From Bacteroidota bacterium (GTDB taxonomy: Bacteria > Bacteroidota > Bacteroidia > Bacteroidales > JAAAOM01): DNA of 64,000 bases. The position numbers and the translations under genes are program-made. Below the pieces are notes generated by a model that was given only the letters and a program-made list of their open reading frames with translations, did not search any database and was not told the origin of the DNA. Location: NCBI GenBank assembly GCA_009908855.1, contig JAAAOM010000037.1, positions 1 through 64,000 of the forward strand, given 5' to 3'. How positions within the stretch are numbered: position 1 is the stretch's first letter; each line of letters starts with the position of its first letter. Of this stretch, positions 34,649 to 45,164 are shown piece by piece.

Positions 34649-37036
34649 TTATTCTTTACCAAATAATGTCGTGAATGAAGTATTAGAATATTTTATTCTT
34701 ACCACATACACACCTATTGCCAGATTATGCACATATATAATGATTGATTCATTTTTGATGGTGTAATTATATTGAATGTTGTGTTTTTTACCATCAATAC
34801 CAATTAATTCGATGATTATATCATCTTTAGAACTAATATTTAACCCGTTGAAAATTAGATATTTATTTGTTGGATTTGGATAGACACTGACGTTGAATGA
34901 CCGGTTATGAAGGTGCGTTACAGTAGAATTCTCAATAATACCCTCTGCATTGACTGTACAATTATTGTCATCAGTTATTCTTACAATGTAACTACCATCA
35001 GACAGATTATTAATAACGGATGTTGTATCCCGATTTGACCATAAAAATGAATATGGTGGAACACCTCCTGACAGCGTCAGTTCAATACGCCCATCTGCAG
35101 CGTTTGATGATGTTACATGGGTAATGTTCATAGATACATCTATCTTCTCCGGTTCTTGAATATGAATGGTATCGATTAATCGACAGGCATGCTGATCAAC
35201 AACTGTTACAAAATATTCACCGGATGATAAATTTGAAACAGTATTTGAAGTATCGCCATTTGACCAGTTATATGAATATGGAATTTGGCCACCCGATACC
35301 TGTACTTGTGCTTTACCGTCTTGATTTCCAAAACAAGAGATATCCGATTTCTGTGAAGAGATATTGTATCCGTTGCAATCCCATTTTCCCTGATTAACTT
35401 TTATCGATGCATTGCCTTCGCACCCATTGTCATCAGTAACTGTAACTGCATATATTCCGGGTGAAAGACTGTCAATAGACCGTTTGTTTTCTCCATTCGA
35501 CCATTGAAATGTGTATGGGCCGGATCCGTTATATATTGTCAATGTAATATTTCCATCATTAAGTCCACGTAATGACTCATGATTTACAGAAACCGATATA
35601 TCAAGTTCCGCCGGTTGATCAATTGTAATAGTGGCCTGTGCGGTGCAGTTGTTTGCATCAATTGCGGTTACCGTATAATTGCCGGCCTGTAAAGAACTGA
35701 TTTGATTGCCAGTTCCGCCATTGGACCAATTATAGGTGGGCGTGCCCTGTCCGCCGGCCACCATGGCATGGGCTGTACCGTCATTCTCACCATAACAGGT
35801 AATATGTGTTGGATCGATGCTTACTGAAAAACCTGAGCAATCCGGTGAACCCACCGTAGATGATGCCGTAGCCTGACAACCCCTGTCATCGGTTACCGTT
35901 ACCGAATAATTGCCGGGAGCCAGTCCGCCAATATCTTCGGAGGTAGCCCCGTTTGACCAGTTAAATGTATAGGGCATGGTTCCCCCGGAAACGGTCAGAT
36001 CAACACTGCCATCATTCGCACCGACGGCCGATTCATCACTTGCCATTGCCGTGGCTGTGAGTGCTTCCGGTTCTGTTATGGTGGTGGTGGCCTGTGCGGT
36101 GCAGTTGTTTGCATCAATTGCGGTTACCGTATAATTGCCGGCCTGTAAAGAACTGATTTGATTGCCAGTTCCGCCATTGGACCAGTTCAAAGTATAGGGA
36201 GAACTACCACCGGATACGGAGGCGGAAATTAACCCATCTGAGTCTCCATTGCAGCTTACGTTTGTTTGCGTTAAATTTATTGAAGGTGAATTACAAGGTG
36301 TCAGGTAATCGTCCAACGCATCAAACCAGGTTTGAGCCATACGTGCTTCTCCGGCCGTATTGGGGTGTATATAATCATAGCAGTGAATATCTATATCCCA
36401 ACCCGTATGGTGATCAACTAAAATAACCGGGGAAGTTACAGTACTTTTTGTTCCTGCAAAACCAACAAGCGCCTGATTGAGGGAAGTAATCTGCGTACCC
36501 CCATCATCAATCCATCCAATGGAAGGAATAATTTGGGCAAGAAATATGGTGATGTTTGCATTTTCATTTCTCAGTATATCAATGATCCCGCTAATGTCAT
36601 CAACAGTGCCGGACGTAGACTGATCATCCCGTATATCATTGGTTCCTATGTGGATTAAGGCAATATCAGGTGTATCATAAAAGGTCAACCAATTAGCAAT
36701 ATTATCTTTAATTTCATCAGCACGCCAACCATAATGCCCTTCGTGATGATGATCAAAATTAGGGTCCGGATGAGAACCATTGATGGGTGAATCCTTCGAT
36801 CCAACAAAATCAACATTGTAGCCGGCATTGTTCAAAAGGTTCCAAAGATCTCTGCGATAGCTGTTGGCACCGGGAGAACCGGCATCGCCCTGTGTAATGG
36901 AATTTCCGATGGGTACAATTTTAATTTGAGCAAGATTGTTTTCGTTTATTGCAAAAACAAAGAAAAGTACCCAACACAGGTAAGGGGCACTTTTAACAAA
37001 AAAGGCATACAGGGCAAATGGTGTGTTTTTAAGCAT
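34649..37036 (-). CDS. Secreted SGNH esterase with 3 pairs of SprB-type repeats and T9SS signal
   Basis: About 795 aa from ATG 37036; the signal peptide ends near 'FAINENNLAQ'. Residues about 40-250 are an SGNH/GDSL hydrolase: block I 'IVPIGNSITQG', block III 'IHIGTNDI', block V 'DYIHPN'. 'HEGHYGWRADEI' resembles family-3 carbohydrate esterases. Six Ig-like SprB-type repeats follow, alternating a type with two cysteines ('TxVSCNGDSDG', 'DANNC') and a type with one ('SDESAVGANDGS', 'DDRGC'). The end is a T9SS sorting domain ('SVYPNPTNKYLIF' to 'YVVRIKYSNTSF'). Likely a secreted deacetylase or esterase acting on polysaccharide (inference). It is the shorter paralogue of the next gene upstream. 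Confidence 0.88.
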   Translation of the reverse strand: MLKNTPFALYAFFVKSAPYLCWVLFFVFAINENNLAQIKIVPIGNSITQGDAGSPGANSYRRDLWNLLNNAGYNVDFVGSKDSPINGSHPDPNFDHHHEGHYGWRADEIKDNIANWLTFYDTPDIALIHIGTNDIRDDQSTSGTVDDISGIIDILRNENANITIFLAQIIPSIGWIDDGGTQITSLNQALVGFAGTKSTVTSPVILVDHHTGWDIDIHCYDYIHPNTAGEARMAQTWFDALDDYLTPCNSPSINLTQTNVSCNGDSDGLISASVSGGSSPYTLNWSNGGTGNQISSLQAGNYTVTAIDANNCTAQATTTITEPEALTATAMASDESAVGANDGSVDLTVSGGTMPYTFNWSNGATSEDIGGLAPGNYSVTVTDDRGCQATASSTVGSPDCSGFSVSIDPTHITCYGENDGTAHAMVAGGQGTPTYNWSNGGTGNQISSLQAGNYTVTAIDANNCTAQATITIDQPAELDISVSVNHESLRGLNDGNITLTIYNGSGPYTFQWSNGENKRSIDSLSPGIYAVTVTDDNGCEGNASIKVNQGKWDCNGYNISSQKSDISCFGNQDGKAQVQVSGGQIPYSYNWSNGDTSNTVSNLSSGEYFVTVVDQHACRLIDTIHIQEPEKIDVSMNITHVTSSNAADGRIELTLSGGVPPYSFLWSNRDTTSVINNLSDGSYIVRITDDNNCTVNAEGIIENSTVTHLHNRSFNVSVYPNPTNKYLIFNGLNISSKDDIIIELIGIDGKKHNIQYNYTIKNESIIIYVHNLAIGVYVVRIKYSNTSFTTLFGKE
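35631..35728. repeat. 98-bp exact direct repeat, copy 1 (second copy 36087-36184)
   Basis: This 98-bp block inside the SGNH/SprB gene is identical, letter by letter as far as I can read, to 36087-36184. It encodes the repeat segment 'WSNGGTGNQISSLQAGNYT' and 'DANNCTAQAT'. Flanking bases diverge immediately on the right side. Other repeats of the same gene are far more divergent, so this points to recent gene conversion or duplication. Confidence 0.9.
36087..36184. repeat. 98-bp exact direct repeat, copy 2
   Basis: Partner of the block at 35631-35728. It lies in the first SprB-type repeat after the esterase domain, whereas copy 1 lies in the third repeat, so one full pair of repeats separates the two. 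Confidence 0.9.
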
Positions 37037-37227
37037 TTTTGTTTTGGATAACAGGATATTTTTATGCAAATATCCAAAAGCAATGACTGCGATTATCTAT
37101 TTTTTGACAAACCCGGCATATTTGTTTATGAATGCATATTATCTGTTTGTTTTTAAAACATTCATTTTTTGTAATGCTTCATTATTCATGCAGTGCACAT
37201 ATATCTTAAAAATCGTTTATTGAAACA

Positions 37228-40200
37228 CTAATGCTTTATAAACATTACGCTATATAGCTTTTCTTCGGTACTAATGCCTATCCAGTATACACCGGATGGT
37301 ATATTGGCAACATCCAGAACGTACAACTGGTCTTCGACAGATTGGGATTTAATATTGACTGGGTAGTGCTTACCAAGCATATCAATAATATCCAATTCAA
37401 ATTCATTTATTGGCGAATCGGCCAGTTGAATAAACAATTTATTTTTCACAGGATTGGGGTATACATCAATCTGTAATTTTTTAAATGCATAATCAACAGT
37501 TGTAGGAATATTAATTGTAGCTGAAACGGACTTCTGACAATTATGCTGATCGGATACGGTTACCTCATAAGTCCCCGGTTGAAGATTACTCAGGTCTTCA
37601 CTGTCTTTACCTACAGACCAGGCGTATTGATAAGGAGCGCGACCTCCTTTTATCATCAAATCAATACTGCCATCATTGGCGTTTACAGCAGAAACGTTAG
37701 AGATATCCATCGTTATATCAAGTTCTTCCGGTTCGATAATTGATATAGATTCAGTTAATACACATCCAAATTTACCCGTAACAGTTACTGAATAGGTACC
37801 GGGACCAAGGCTATTCGCAGTATTTGTTAAATTCCCGTTTGACCATTGATATGCGTACGGAGGTTCTCCTCCAAAGGCTGTCGCCGTAGCACTTCCATCT
37901 GCTTTTCCGAAACAGGAAATATTGGTCCGATTAATTGAAATCGAATAATCGGAACAATCCGGATCACCCGGATTAATGGTAACAGAATCGATAAATGTGC
38001 AACCATTGATATCGGTTATGGTAAGGTCATAATTTCCAGGTTCCAGATTGGAAACAGATTGTAATGTCTCACCGTTCGTCCAGTTATATGAATAGGGTGC
38101 ACCATCGCCATTTACAATTACCTCAACACTGCCATCATTTTCTCCACGAACAGATTCATGAGATGTGGAAAAGTTAATTTCAGGTGCTGTCGGCTGATCA
38201 ACCTCAATTGATTGGTTTAGTACACATCCAAACAGGTCGCTTACAGTCACCGAATAGATTCCCGCCCCGATATTATTAATATCCGGAGAAGAATCACCCG
38301 TAGACCAATTATATTGATAAGGTGTTGCTCCGCCGCTAACATTCGCTGACACACTTCCATCCAATGCACCAGCGCAGGTTACATTTGATTTGGACAGGCT
38401 TAATAAAAAATCAGAACAATCGATATCTCCCGGGTTTATAGTTACTAATGCATTGGATGTACAGGCATTCAAATCAGAAACTGTAACTGAATATTGTCCG
38501 GGTTCCAGATTATTGATATCCTGAGATATTTCACCATTCGACCAGGTATATGTATAGGAGGGTGTTCCGCCGATTAGTGATATGTCAATCGCACCATCAT
38601 TTTCACCCCGTATGGATTCATGTGTTATTGAAGTGGCTATATTAATATTATCAGGTTCTGTTATGGATATGCTTTTCGTCTGTGTACATCCCAGATTTCC
38701 TGTAACTGTCAAGCTGTAAGTCCCTTCATCCAGGTTATTAATCTGTTGTGTGTATGCACCTGTAGACCATGCATAGGAATAGGGTTCAACTGCTCCACTC
38801 ACCACTGAGGTGATGTATCCATCTGCATGTCCGAAACAGGAAATATCAGTTTTATTTAATGTCATTGTAAAATCATCGCAGTCCAAATCTCCCTGGTTGA
38901 CAGTAGCTGATTGTGTTTCAACGCAGCCATTATCATCAGTAACCGTAACCGCATAGGTTGCAGGAGATAAATTATTTATATTTTCTGTTGAAGCTCCGTT
39001 GGACCAGCTATATGAATAATTCGGTGTTCCACCAGAAACGGTCAGGTCAATACTACCATCACTTTCGCCCAGTGCCGATTCATTGGTAACAATTAATGAA
39101 AGATTCAATGGATCCGGTTCATTGATTGAAACAGATTGAATGTCTTCACAACCAAAGGTTCCGGTTACAGTAACCGTGTAATCACCACCTTCAAGACCGG
39201 TTATATCAGCCGTTGTTTCACCATTTGACCAATTATAGGTATAAGGTAATTCGCCACCCGATACAATGGCCGATGCACTTCCATTATTGTTGCCGAAACA
39301 AGTAATATCTGTTTTTGTTAAAGCAAGGCTAAAATCAGAGCAATCAGGTGCACCGGGATCAACGGTATAATTGTCCATATATGTACAACCATTATCATCA
39401 GTAATGGTAAGAGAGTAGGTAGCAGGTTCCAGATTCGTTAAATCCTGCGTTGTTTCTTCATTTGACCATTTGTAAGAATAGTGTGAAGTACCGCCGGATA
39501 CGGAAAGATCAATCTCTCCATCATTCAAACCGCGCACCGATTCGTGACTGATCGTTGAACTTGCAGCTATCAGTGATGGTTCATTAACGGTAACCGTTTG
39601 AATGTCTTCGCAACCAAAAGTACCGGTTACAGTAACCGTATAGCTTCCTCCATCCAAATCAGTGATTGATTGGGTATTGGCTCCATTTGACCAATTGTAT
39701 GCATAAGGTGATTCTCCACCCGTTACAATGGCAGAAGCTGTACCGTTGTCGTCTCCATTACATAAAACGTCGGTTTTATTCATTGAAATATTGAAATCCG
39801 CACAATCCGGATCACCAGGATCAACCGTATAACTGTCCATAAATGTACAGCCATTATCATCCGTAACTGTAACCGAATAGGTATTTGGGGCAAGGTTGTT
39901 TAAATCTTGTGTGCTTGAGCCATTTGACCAGTTGTAGGAATATGGGCTGGTTCCTCCTGAGACGTTTAGGTCAATGCTACCGTTATTAAGTCCACGTACT
40001 GATTCATTGGTAATTGATGGGGTTACTATAATTTGAGAGGGTTCCATTATTGAAAAATTAACTATTTCAGTGCAACCAACATTGTCTGTTACGGTAACAG
40101 CGTAATTATCAGCATTCAAACCTGTTATTTCATCTGTGTTTCCTCCATCTGACCATGCATAGTTAAAAGGCGATTGTCCACCAGATACATTGGCTCTAGC

Positions 40201-41943
40201 AGAACCATTGGTCAATCCATAACATTGCAAGTCATTTTTACTCACATTTACATTAAATCCTGAACAATCAGGAGAACTCACTGTGGCTGATCCATTTTCT
40301 ACACAACCGCGACTATCAGTTACTTCCACGGAATACACAGCTGGTGATAAACCGGCAATATCTTCAGTGATCTCATCATTAGACCAATCATAAGTGTATA
40401 CTGGTGACCCACCTGAAACAGTTAAATCTATACTTCCATCTCCCTGACCAACATATGATTCATCAGTAGGAGTGAGGCTTATACTTAATTCTGAAGGTTC
40501 GATTATAGTTGTTGAGGCTTGATCAATGCAACCTCTGTCATCAGTTACTGTCAAATTATAACTACCGGCGGACAAACCAGTTATTTGAGAAGATGAAGCT
40601 GTAGTTGACCAGCTATAATCATAAGGGCCAACCCCATTCGAAATATCCGATGAAGCTGTTCCGTCCGTTTCACCATAACATGAAATATCTGTTTTATTTA
40701 TACCAACTGTAAAACTTGAACAGTCGGGTGAACCTACTACCGCAGATTCAGAGTCAATACAGCCATTTGCATCGGTAAGTGTGACGGTATAAGTATTAGG
40801 TTCTAAATTGTCAATATCTTCTGTTGTTTCAGTGTTGGACCAGTTGTAAGAATATGGGTTTGTACCTCCGGTGACTGTTAAATCTACCCTGCCATTTCCA
40901 GCACCAACGGGGTATTCATCATCAGCATCCAAAGATGCATTCAATAAACCCGGTTCATTTATTGTAACAGAAGCATTATCGGTACAATTATTATCATCTG
41001 AAACTGTTACAGAATAAGTTCCTTGCGATAGATTGGTGATCTGCGACGTTGAGCTACTGGTTGACCAGCTATATGAATATGGTGCTTGTCCATTCGAAAT
41101 AACAGCTGTTGCTTCACCATCGTTGTTTCCATTACAAGTAATATCGTCTTTATTTATTGTAACATCAAAACCGATACATTCAGGCGTTCCATCAAAGTAA
41201 TTGTCAATCGCATCAAACCATTTTTGGGCCATTTTTTCTTCCCCTGAATCATCGGGATGGTATTGGTCATGTAAATCTTCAGATGTACTAAAACCTGTGT
41301 TTTGGTCAACCAGAATCACTGGTGATTGAGCTGTATTTTTAACATCCACAACACCGGTTTGTAACATAGAATTCAGCGTGCTAATTGACGAATTCACACC
41401 ACTATTTACAGAGGGAATAAGTTGGGCCAGAAAAACAACAATATCGGGATTGTCTTCTCTCAGTGTATCTATAACTTGTTTTAATTCATTGATTGTGCTC
41501 GAGTGAGACTGTCCCTGTAGTATATCATTGGTGCCCAGATGAACCAGAGCCACATCAGGATCATAGCTTTCCAGCCAGTATGTTAAATTGCTATCACCCC
41601 GACAATTATATTCGGTATCAGGCCCATTCAAAATTTCATCTGTTCGCCATCCCCAATGACCTTCATGATTAGGATCGAAGCTGAATCCACCACAATCCTT
41701 ATTGGTTGACATGGAACCTACAAAATCAAAATTATACCCCGCATCGGTCAGCTTAGTAGCGAGGTTCTCTCGGTATGAGTCATGTCCGCCTGAACCTTGT
41801 GTTATAGAATTACCTATCGGAACTATTTTAATTTGTGCATTTGCCGGTATTAATACATACAGGCACAACACAGCAATTACAACAATTCTTATATTTAGCA
41901 TACTTAAATGATAGCTTTGGGTTATCTTTCTGGTTTTCTTCAT
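37228..41943 (-). CDS. Secreted SGNH esterase with 8 pairs of SprB-type repeats and T9SS signal
   Basis: About 1571 aa from ATG 41943; a later ATG at 41901 would place the signal peptide 'IVVIAVLCLYVLIPANAQ' at the very start. The SGNH domain has 'IVPIGNSITQG', 'VHLGTNDILQG' and 'DQYHPDDSGEEKMAQ'. Sixteen SprB-type Ig-like repeats follow as eight A/B pairs. A repeats carry 'DISCFG..DG' and a late Cys; B repeats carry 'HESVRGxNDGS' and 'DDNGC', and most pairs end in 'GDPDC' or similar. The C-terminus is a T9SS sorting domain ('IDVYPNPVKNKLFIQ'). It is clearly paralogous to the neighbouring 795-aa protein. The repeats would space the esterase from the surface, and SprB-like arrays are also seen in gliding adhesins. 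Confidence 0.88.
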   Translation of the reverse strand: MKKTRKITQSYHLSMLNIRIVVIAVLCLYVLIPANAQIKIVPIGNSITQGSGGHDSYRENLATKLTDAGYNFDFVGSMSTNKDCGGFSFDPNHEGHWGWRTDEILNGPDTEYNCRGDSNLTYWLESYDPDVALVHLGTNDILQGQSHSSTINELKQVIDTLREDNPDIVVFLAQLIPSVNSGVNSSISTLNSMLQTGVVDVKNTAQSPVILVDQNTGFSTSEDLHDQYHPDDSGEEKMAQKWFDAIDNYFDGTPECIGFDVTINKDDITCNGNNDGEATAVISNGQAPYSYSWSTSSSTSQITNLSQGTYSVTVSDDNNCTDNASVTINEPGLLNASLDADDEYPVGAGNGRVDLTVTGGTNPYSYNWSNTETTEDIDNLEPNTYTVTLTDANGCIDSESAVVGSPDCSSFTVGINKTDISCYGETDGTASSDISNGVGPYDYSWSTTASSSQITGLSAGSYNLTVTDDRGCIDQASTTIIEPSELSISLTPTDESYVGQGDGSIDLTVSGGSPVYTYDWSNDEITEDIAGLSPAVYSVEVTDSRGCVENGSATVSSPDCSGFNVNVSKNDLQCYGLTNGSARANVSGGQSPFNYAWSDGGNTDEITGLNADNYAVTVTDNVGCTEIVNFSIMEPSQIIVTPSITNESVRGLNNGSIDLNVSGGTSPYSYNWSNGSSTQDLNNLAPNTYSVTVTDDNGCTFMDSYTVDPGDPDCADFNISMNKTDVLCNGDDNGTASAIVTGGESPYAYNWSNGANTQSITDLDGGSYTVTVTGTFGCEDIQTVTVNEPSLIAASSTISHESVRGLNDGEIDLSVSGGTSHYSYKWSNEETTQDLTNLEPATYSLTITDDNGCTYMDNYTVDPGAPDCSDFSLALTKTDITCFGNNNGSASAIVSGGELPYTYNWSNGETTADITGLEGGDYTVTVTGTFGCEDIQSVSINEPDPLNLSLIVTNESALGESDGSIDLTVSGGTPNYSYSWSNGASTENINNLSPATYAVTVTDDNGCVETQSATVNQGDLDCDDFTMTLNKTDISCFGHADGYITSVVSGAVEPYSYAWSTGAYTQQINNLDEGTYSLTVTGNLGCTQTKSISITEPDNINIATSITHESIRGENDGAIDISLIGGTPSYTYTWSNGEISQDINNLEPGQYSVTVSDLNACTSNALVTINPGDIDCSDFLLSLSKSNVTCAGALDGSVSANVSGGATPYQYNWSTGDSSPDINNIGAGIYSVTVSDLFGCVLNQSIEVDQPTAPEINFSTSHESVRGENDGSVEVIVNGDGAPYSYNWTNGETLQSVSNLEPGNYDLTITDINGCTFIDSVTINPGDPDCSDYSISINRTNISCFGKADGSATATAFGGEPPYAYQWSNGNLTNTANSLGPGTYSVTVTGKFGCVLTESISIIEPEELDITMDISNVSAVNANDGSIDLMIKGGRAPYQYAWSVGKDSEDLSNLQPGTYEVTVSDQHNCQKSVSATINIPTTVDYAFKKLQIDVYPNPVKNKLFIQLADSPINEFELDIIDMLGKHYPVNIKSQSVEDQLYVLDVANIPSGVYWIGISTEEKLYSVMFIKH

Positions 41944-42342
41944 AACCGGGTTACGGGCTATAATTAATTTGTACAAAAATGCGAAAGCTTAAGGCAAGTT
42001 AATAGCTTTTTTGATCAATACACCTATTTTTTTTATGAATATATGGTTAATTTAATCTGCTGTAGAAAAGCGAATTGGAAAAAGCATGGGAATTGATTAT
42101 TATTTCCCAATATTCATGAATTCTTACTGAACACTAATTGAATATTTTATTATATGCCGATCAGAATTTGCAACCAAATAATTAAATAGCCATTTATTGT
42201 TAAATCACACAGACCTATACTATTTAATGCCGGCATTTTCAACCATATGTATTCGGATTATGATTTGCGGTACTCATTTTTCAATACTTGAAAAATTACC
42301 GGTAATCCGATACCGATCTTATTCGAATTACAACAAATACGA
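41944..42342. other. Intergenic leader of the large SGNH gene
   Basis: AT-rich, with no gene visible. It contains the downstream end of the rhlE-like gene and the leader of the 1571-aa SGNH protein. No exact promoter consensus was found. Confidence 0.4.
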
Positions 42343-43644
42343 CTAGTTCATCATCTGATAAGCCTGTTCTCGTTGTTGTATGCGTTCGGCTTTTCCTGGC
42401 CTTTTCTTTTTGGGTTTGATGGCTGCTGATGTTGGTTGTTGTTTAGCATCCGTTTTTTTGGGTGCGTCGATCAGGGTTATGGCTTTGCCTGTTTTACCGG
42501 CTCTTCCGGTACGACCTATTCGGTGTACATAATCGTTGTAGTTTTTTGGTGCTTCGTAATTCACCACCAGGGCCACATCAGTCACATCTATCCCTCGTGC
42601 TAATACATCCGTAGCTACCAACACATTAACATGTCCTTTTTTGAACTTCCTCAATGCATGATCTCTGGCACTTTGTGATTTATCGCCATGAATTTCATCG
42701 GTGCGGATATTTTTATTGTTTAGTTTTTTATACACCTCACTCACCTTACGCTTGGTTTCGCAAAAAAGTATTACTTTCTGATAATCATTCTCGGTAATCA
42801 GGTTATAAAGCACATTGAATTTATTGCCTTGTGCAGGAACATGCAATACATCCTGTTCAATGTCATGCGTAACATAACTATGACTGTTCGCCGTTACTTT
42901 AACGGGTGCTTTGGTCATTTTATCGATGATCGATTGCTGGGTATTATCCATGGTAGCTGAAAAAAGCAATGTTTGCTGCTTGTTAATCAGTCGATCATTG
43001 ATGTATTGAATATCCTTGACAAATCCCATATCAAGCATGCGGTCAAATTCATCTAAAACAAGTGTTTTGAACTTTTTCAACGGCAACAGGCCGCGGTTTA
43101 CCATATCGATTAACCGACCCGGTGTACCAATCACAACATGATTGGTTTTATTCAGCATTTTAATGGATTTTTTCATATCCACACCACCTATCACCGAGGT
43201 AGTATACAAATTCAATCCTTTAGTCATTTTTCTAAACTCATCAAATATTTGTGTGGCCAATTCACGGGTAGGTGTAATGATTAATGCTTTCTGATTTTCC
43301 GGCTTTTGAATCAATTCCTGAATAATCGGAATAAGAAAGGCAGCCGTTTTTCCCGTTCCTGTTCCGGCAATTCCAATAAGGTCTTTACCTTCTAATATAG
43401 TTGGAATTGATTTATCCTGAATTTCAGTGGGATTGGTATATCCTCTTTGTGTTATTTGCTGAAGAAATGAATGATCCAATTTAAAATCGGCAAATGTATG
43501 TGTATTAACATATTTTTCTGGTGGTACTACCGAAAGGTTCTTATTTATATATTGGTTTACATCTATACTTGCTTTCTTTGAAAACTTTTTGGAACCATTT
43601 CTTTTTTGCGAATGGTTACGCGAATTAAAATTACGTTTTTGCAT
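42343..43644 (-). CDS. DEAD-box RNA helicase, RhlE-like
   Basis: A 433-aa helicase with a basic N-terminal tail. Motifs in order: Q-motif region 'PTEIQDKSIP', Walker A 'AGTGTGKTAAFLIP', Ia 'PTRELATQI', motif II 'DEFD' instead of DEAD, motif III 'SAT', then 'VATDVLARGID' and 'HRIGRTGRAGKTG' of the second lobe. A short Lys/Gln-rich tail follows. It belongs to the RhlE/CsdA-type helicases acting in ribosome assembly, RNA turnover or cold adaptation. Asp-Glu-Phe-Asp in motif II occurs in some family members and should still bind Mg-ATP. It is a single gene with no partner. Confidence 0.9.
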   Translation of the reverse strand: MQKRNFNSRNHSQKRNGSKKFSKKASIDVNQYINKNLSVVPPEKYVNTHTFADFKLDHSFLQQITQRGYTNPTEIQDKSIPTILEGKDLIGIAGTGTGKTAAFLIPIIQELIQKPENQKALIITPTRELATQIFDEFRKMTKGLNLYTTSVIGGVDMKKSIKMLNKTNHVVIGTPGRLIDMVNRGLLPLKKFKTLVLDEFDRMLDMGFVKDIQYINDRLINKQQTLLFSATMDNTQQSIIDKMTKAPVKVTANSHSYVTHDIEQDVLHVPAQGNKFNVLYNLITENDYQKVILFCETKRKVSEVYKKLNNKNIRTDEIHGDKSQSARDHALRKFKKGHVNVLVATDVLARGIDVTDVALVVNYEAPKNYNDYVHRIGRTGRAGKTGKAITLIDAPKKTDAKQQPTSAAIKPKKKRPGKAERIQQREQAYQMMN

Positions 43645-43823
43645 TTAATTATTTGTTATTCATTAATTTTTTGGAAATTGCCGAAAGCAAATTGCTGTCA
43701 AATGTGGAGGGATGTATTTCGATAATTAATTGAATTCTCTGGTTATTAATTGCCAATATCTGCTTTAAGCGCTGCGAAGGTATGATTAATTTATTTAGAA
43801 ACCTACAAATCGGCTTTATATTA

Positions 43824-45164
43824 TTAATTATTTAACACATCTTCTATCAGTTTACCGCTCAGCCGCAAAATTCCCACTTCCATTGATTTGATTTCATAGG
43901 TAAGATTTATCAACCGGTTTTGAACCTGTAGCAGCGCCAATTGTGTTTGGCGAAAGTCGTACCCGTTTATTGCGCCGGATTCCAATTGTTGTTGTGCAAT
44001 TTGAATAGATTGTTCCGCCGCTTCCAGGCTTTCACGTGTTAATTCTAACTGATGGAATAGCGATTGATGCCGGTTGATCTGTTCCAACAGACGGGCTTTG
44101 ATTTCCAATTCAATATCCTGCCTGTCTAAAGCGGTATTTTCCTCTTCAATTCGAGCATTTTGTACCTGAATATTATCACGGTTCCCGTTGTAAAGGTTGA
44201 ATCGCACACGAACTCCAAATTGAGGGCCGAAATTACGACCTGATTCCACAAATCCCACTTCACTGGTTTGGCGTGAAAAGCTATAATTACCAAATAAACT
44301 AATCTCGGGATAGCGATCACCTGATTCAAGGCGAGTGTTTGCTTCTGCCAATAACTCGTGCAACCGGGCAGTTTGTAAATCTTTATTATGTGCCAGGGCC
44401 TGGTTAATCAAACTGTCTTTTGATGAAAGTTTTCGAAACAACAATACCGGTTGCTGTAAAGACAAATTAGCTTCCAATTCCCGGTTTACAATACGGTTTA
44501 TACCAATTTCCAGGTTTTGCACCAGTGTTTTCTGATGTATCAACAGCGAAGAATCGTTATGATAATCAACCAATGCCTGATTATACAACAATGCATTACC
44601 AGATCCAAGCTGTCTTTTTTGTTTTTCAAGCTGTAACCGATAACCGGATACATCCATCGATTGGCGATAATTCTCAAGTATTTGTCTTTCTTTTAAGAAC
44701 TGATAGTAGGCCCTGGTGACATCAGCGATGGTTTGTTCAATAAAGTATTTTGTTTCCTGAATGCTGAGTTGTTGCAAATACCCCAGTCGGTCTCGACGGG
44801 CAAACATCCTGAAACCATCAAAAACAAGCCAGTTTATTTCAATCATGGCATTCAGGGCGGTATTGCGCGCATTGGAACCACTGCGGGAATCACCTGTATA
44901 AAAATCCGATTGTGAGTTTTCAATCGACGTGCGATGCTCTCCGGTTAAATCAACCGATGGCAGAAAGCCTGCGTTGCCCAAGGTGTTGTTGTTAGCTGCT
45001 ATTGTTTCCTGGTTTCTGTATAGCTGAATTTGATAATGCTCATTCAATGTGCGTTGCACCAGGTCTTCCAGACTAAATGTCTGCTGGCTCAATCCCATTC
45101 CCGGAATGAAACAAAAAATAATAACCAGGTTTTTAAGCGGATATATTTTCTTCTTTAATGACAT
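43824..45164 (-). CDS. TolC-family outer-membrane efflux protein
   Basis: A 446-aa protein with signal peptide 'NLVIIFCFIPGMGLSQ', then two related halves of outer-membrane beta-strands and long coiled-coil helices ('LEDLVQRTLNEHYQIQLYR', 'DIELEIKARLLEQINRHQ', 'LTRESLEAAEQSIQIAQQQ'), as in TolC/OprM. It forms the outer-membrane tunnel for the RND pump. Its start overlaps the end of the pump gene by 32 bp, and the three genes run adaptor, pump, channel in one operon. Small-molecule export is certain in kind, but the substrate is not. Confidence 0.92.
   Translation of the reverse strand: MSLKKKIYPLKNLVIIFCFIPGMGLSQQTFSLEDLVQRTLNEHYQIQLYRNQETIAANNNTLGNAGFLPSVDLTGEHRTSIENSQSDFYTGDSRSGSNARNTALNAMIEINWLVFDGFRMFARRDRLGYLQQLSIQETKYFIEQTIADVTRAYYQFLKERQILENYRQSMDVSGYRLQLEKQKRQLGSGNALLYNQALVDYHNDSSLLIHQKTLVQNLEIGINRIVNRELEANLSLQQPVLLFRKLSSKDSLINQALAHNKDLQTARLHELLAEANTRLESGDRYPEISLFGNYSFSRQTSEVGFVESGRNFGPQFGVRVRFNLYNGNRDNIQVQNARIEEENTALDRQDIELEIKARLLEQINRHQSLFHQLELTRESLEAAEQSIQIAQQQLESGAINGYDFRQTQLALLQVQNRLINLTYEIKSMEVGILRLSGKLIEDVLNN

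Noticed and set aside
37500-41200. Second periodic array considered as a DNA repeat element
   Set aside because: Periodicity follows SprB-type protein repeats; the sequences are diverged at DNA level and maintain the reading frame.
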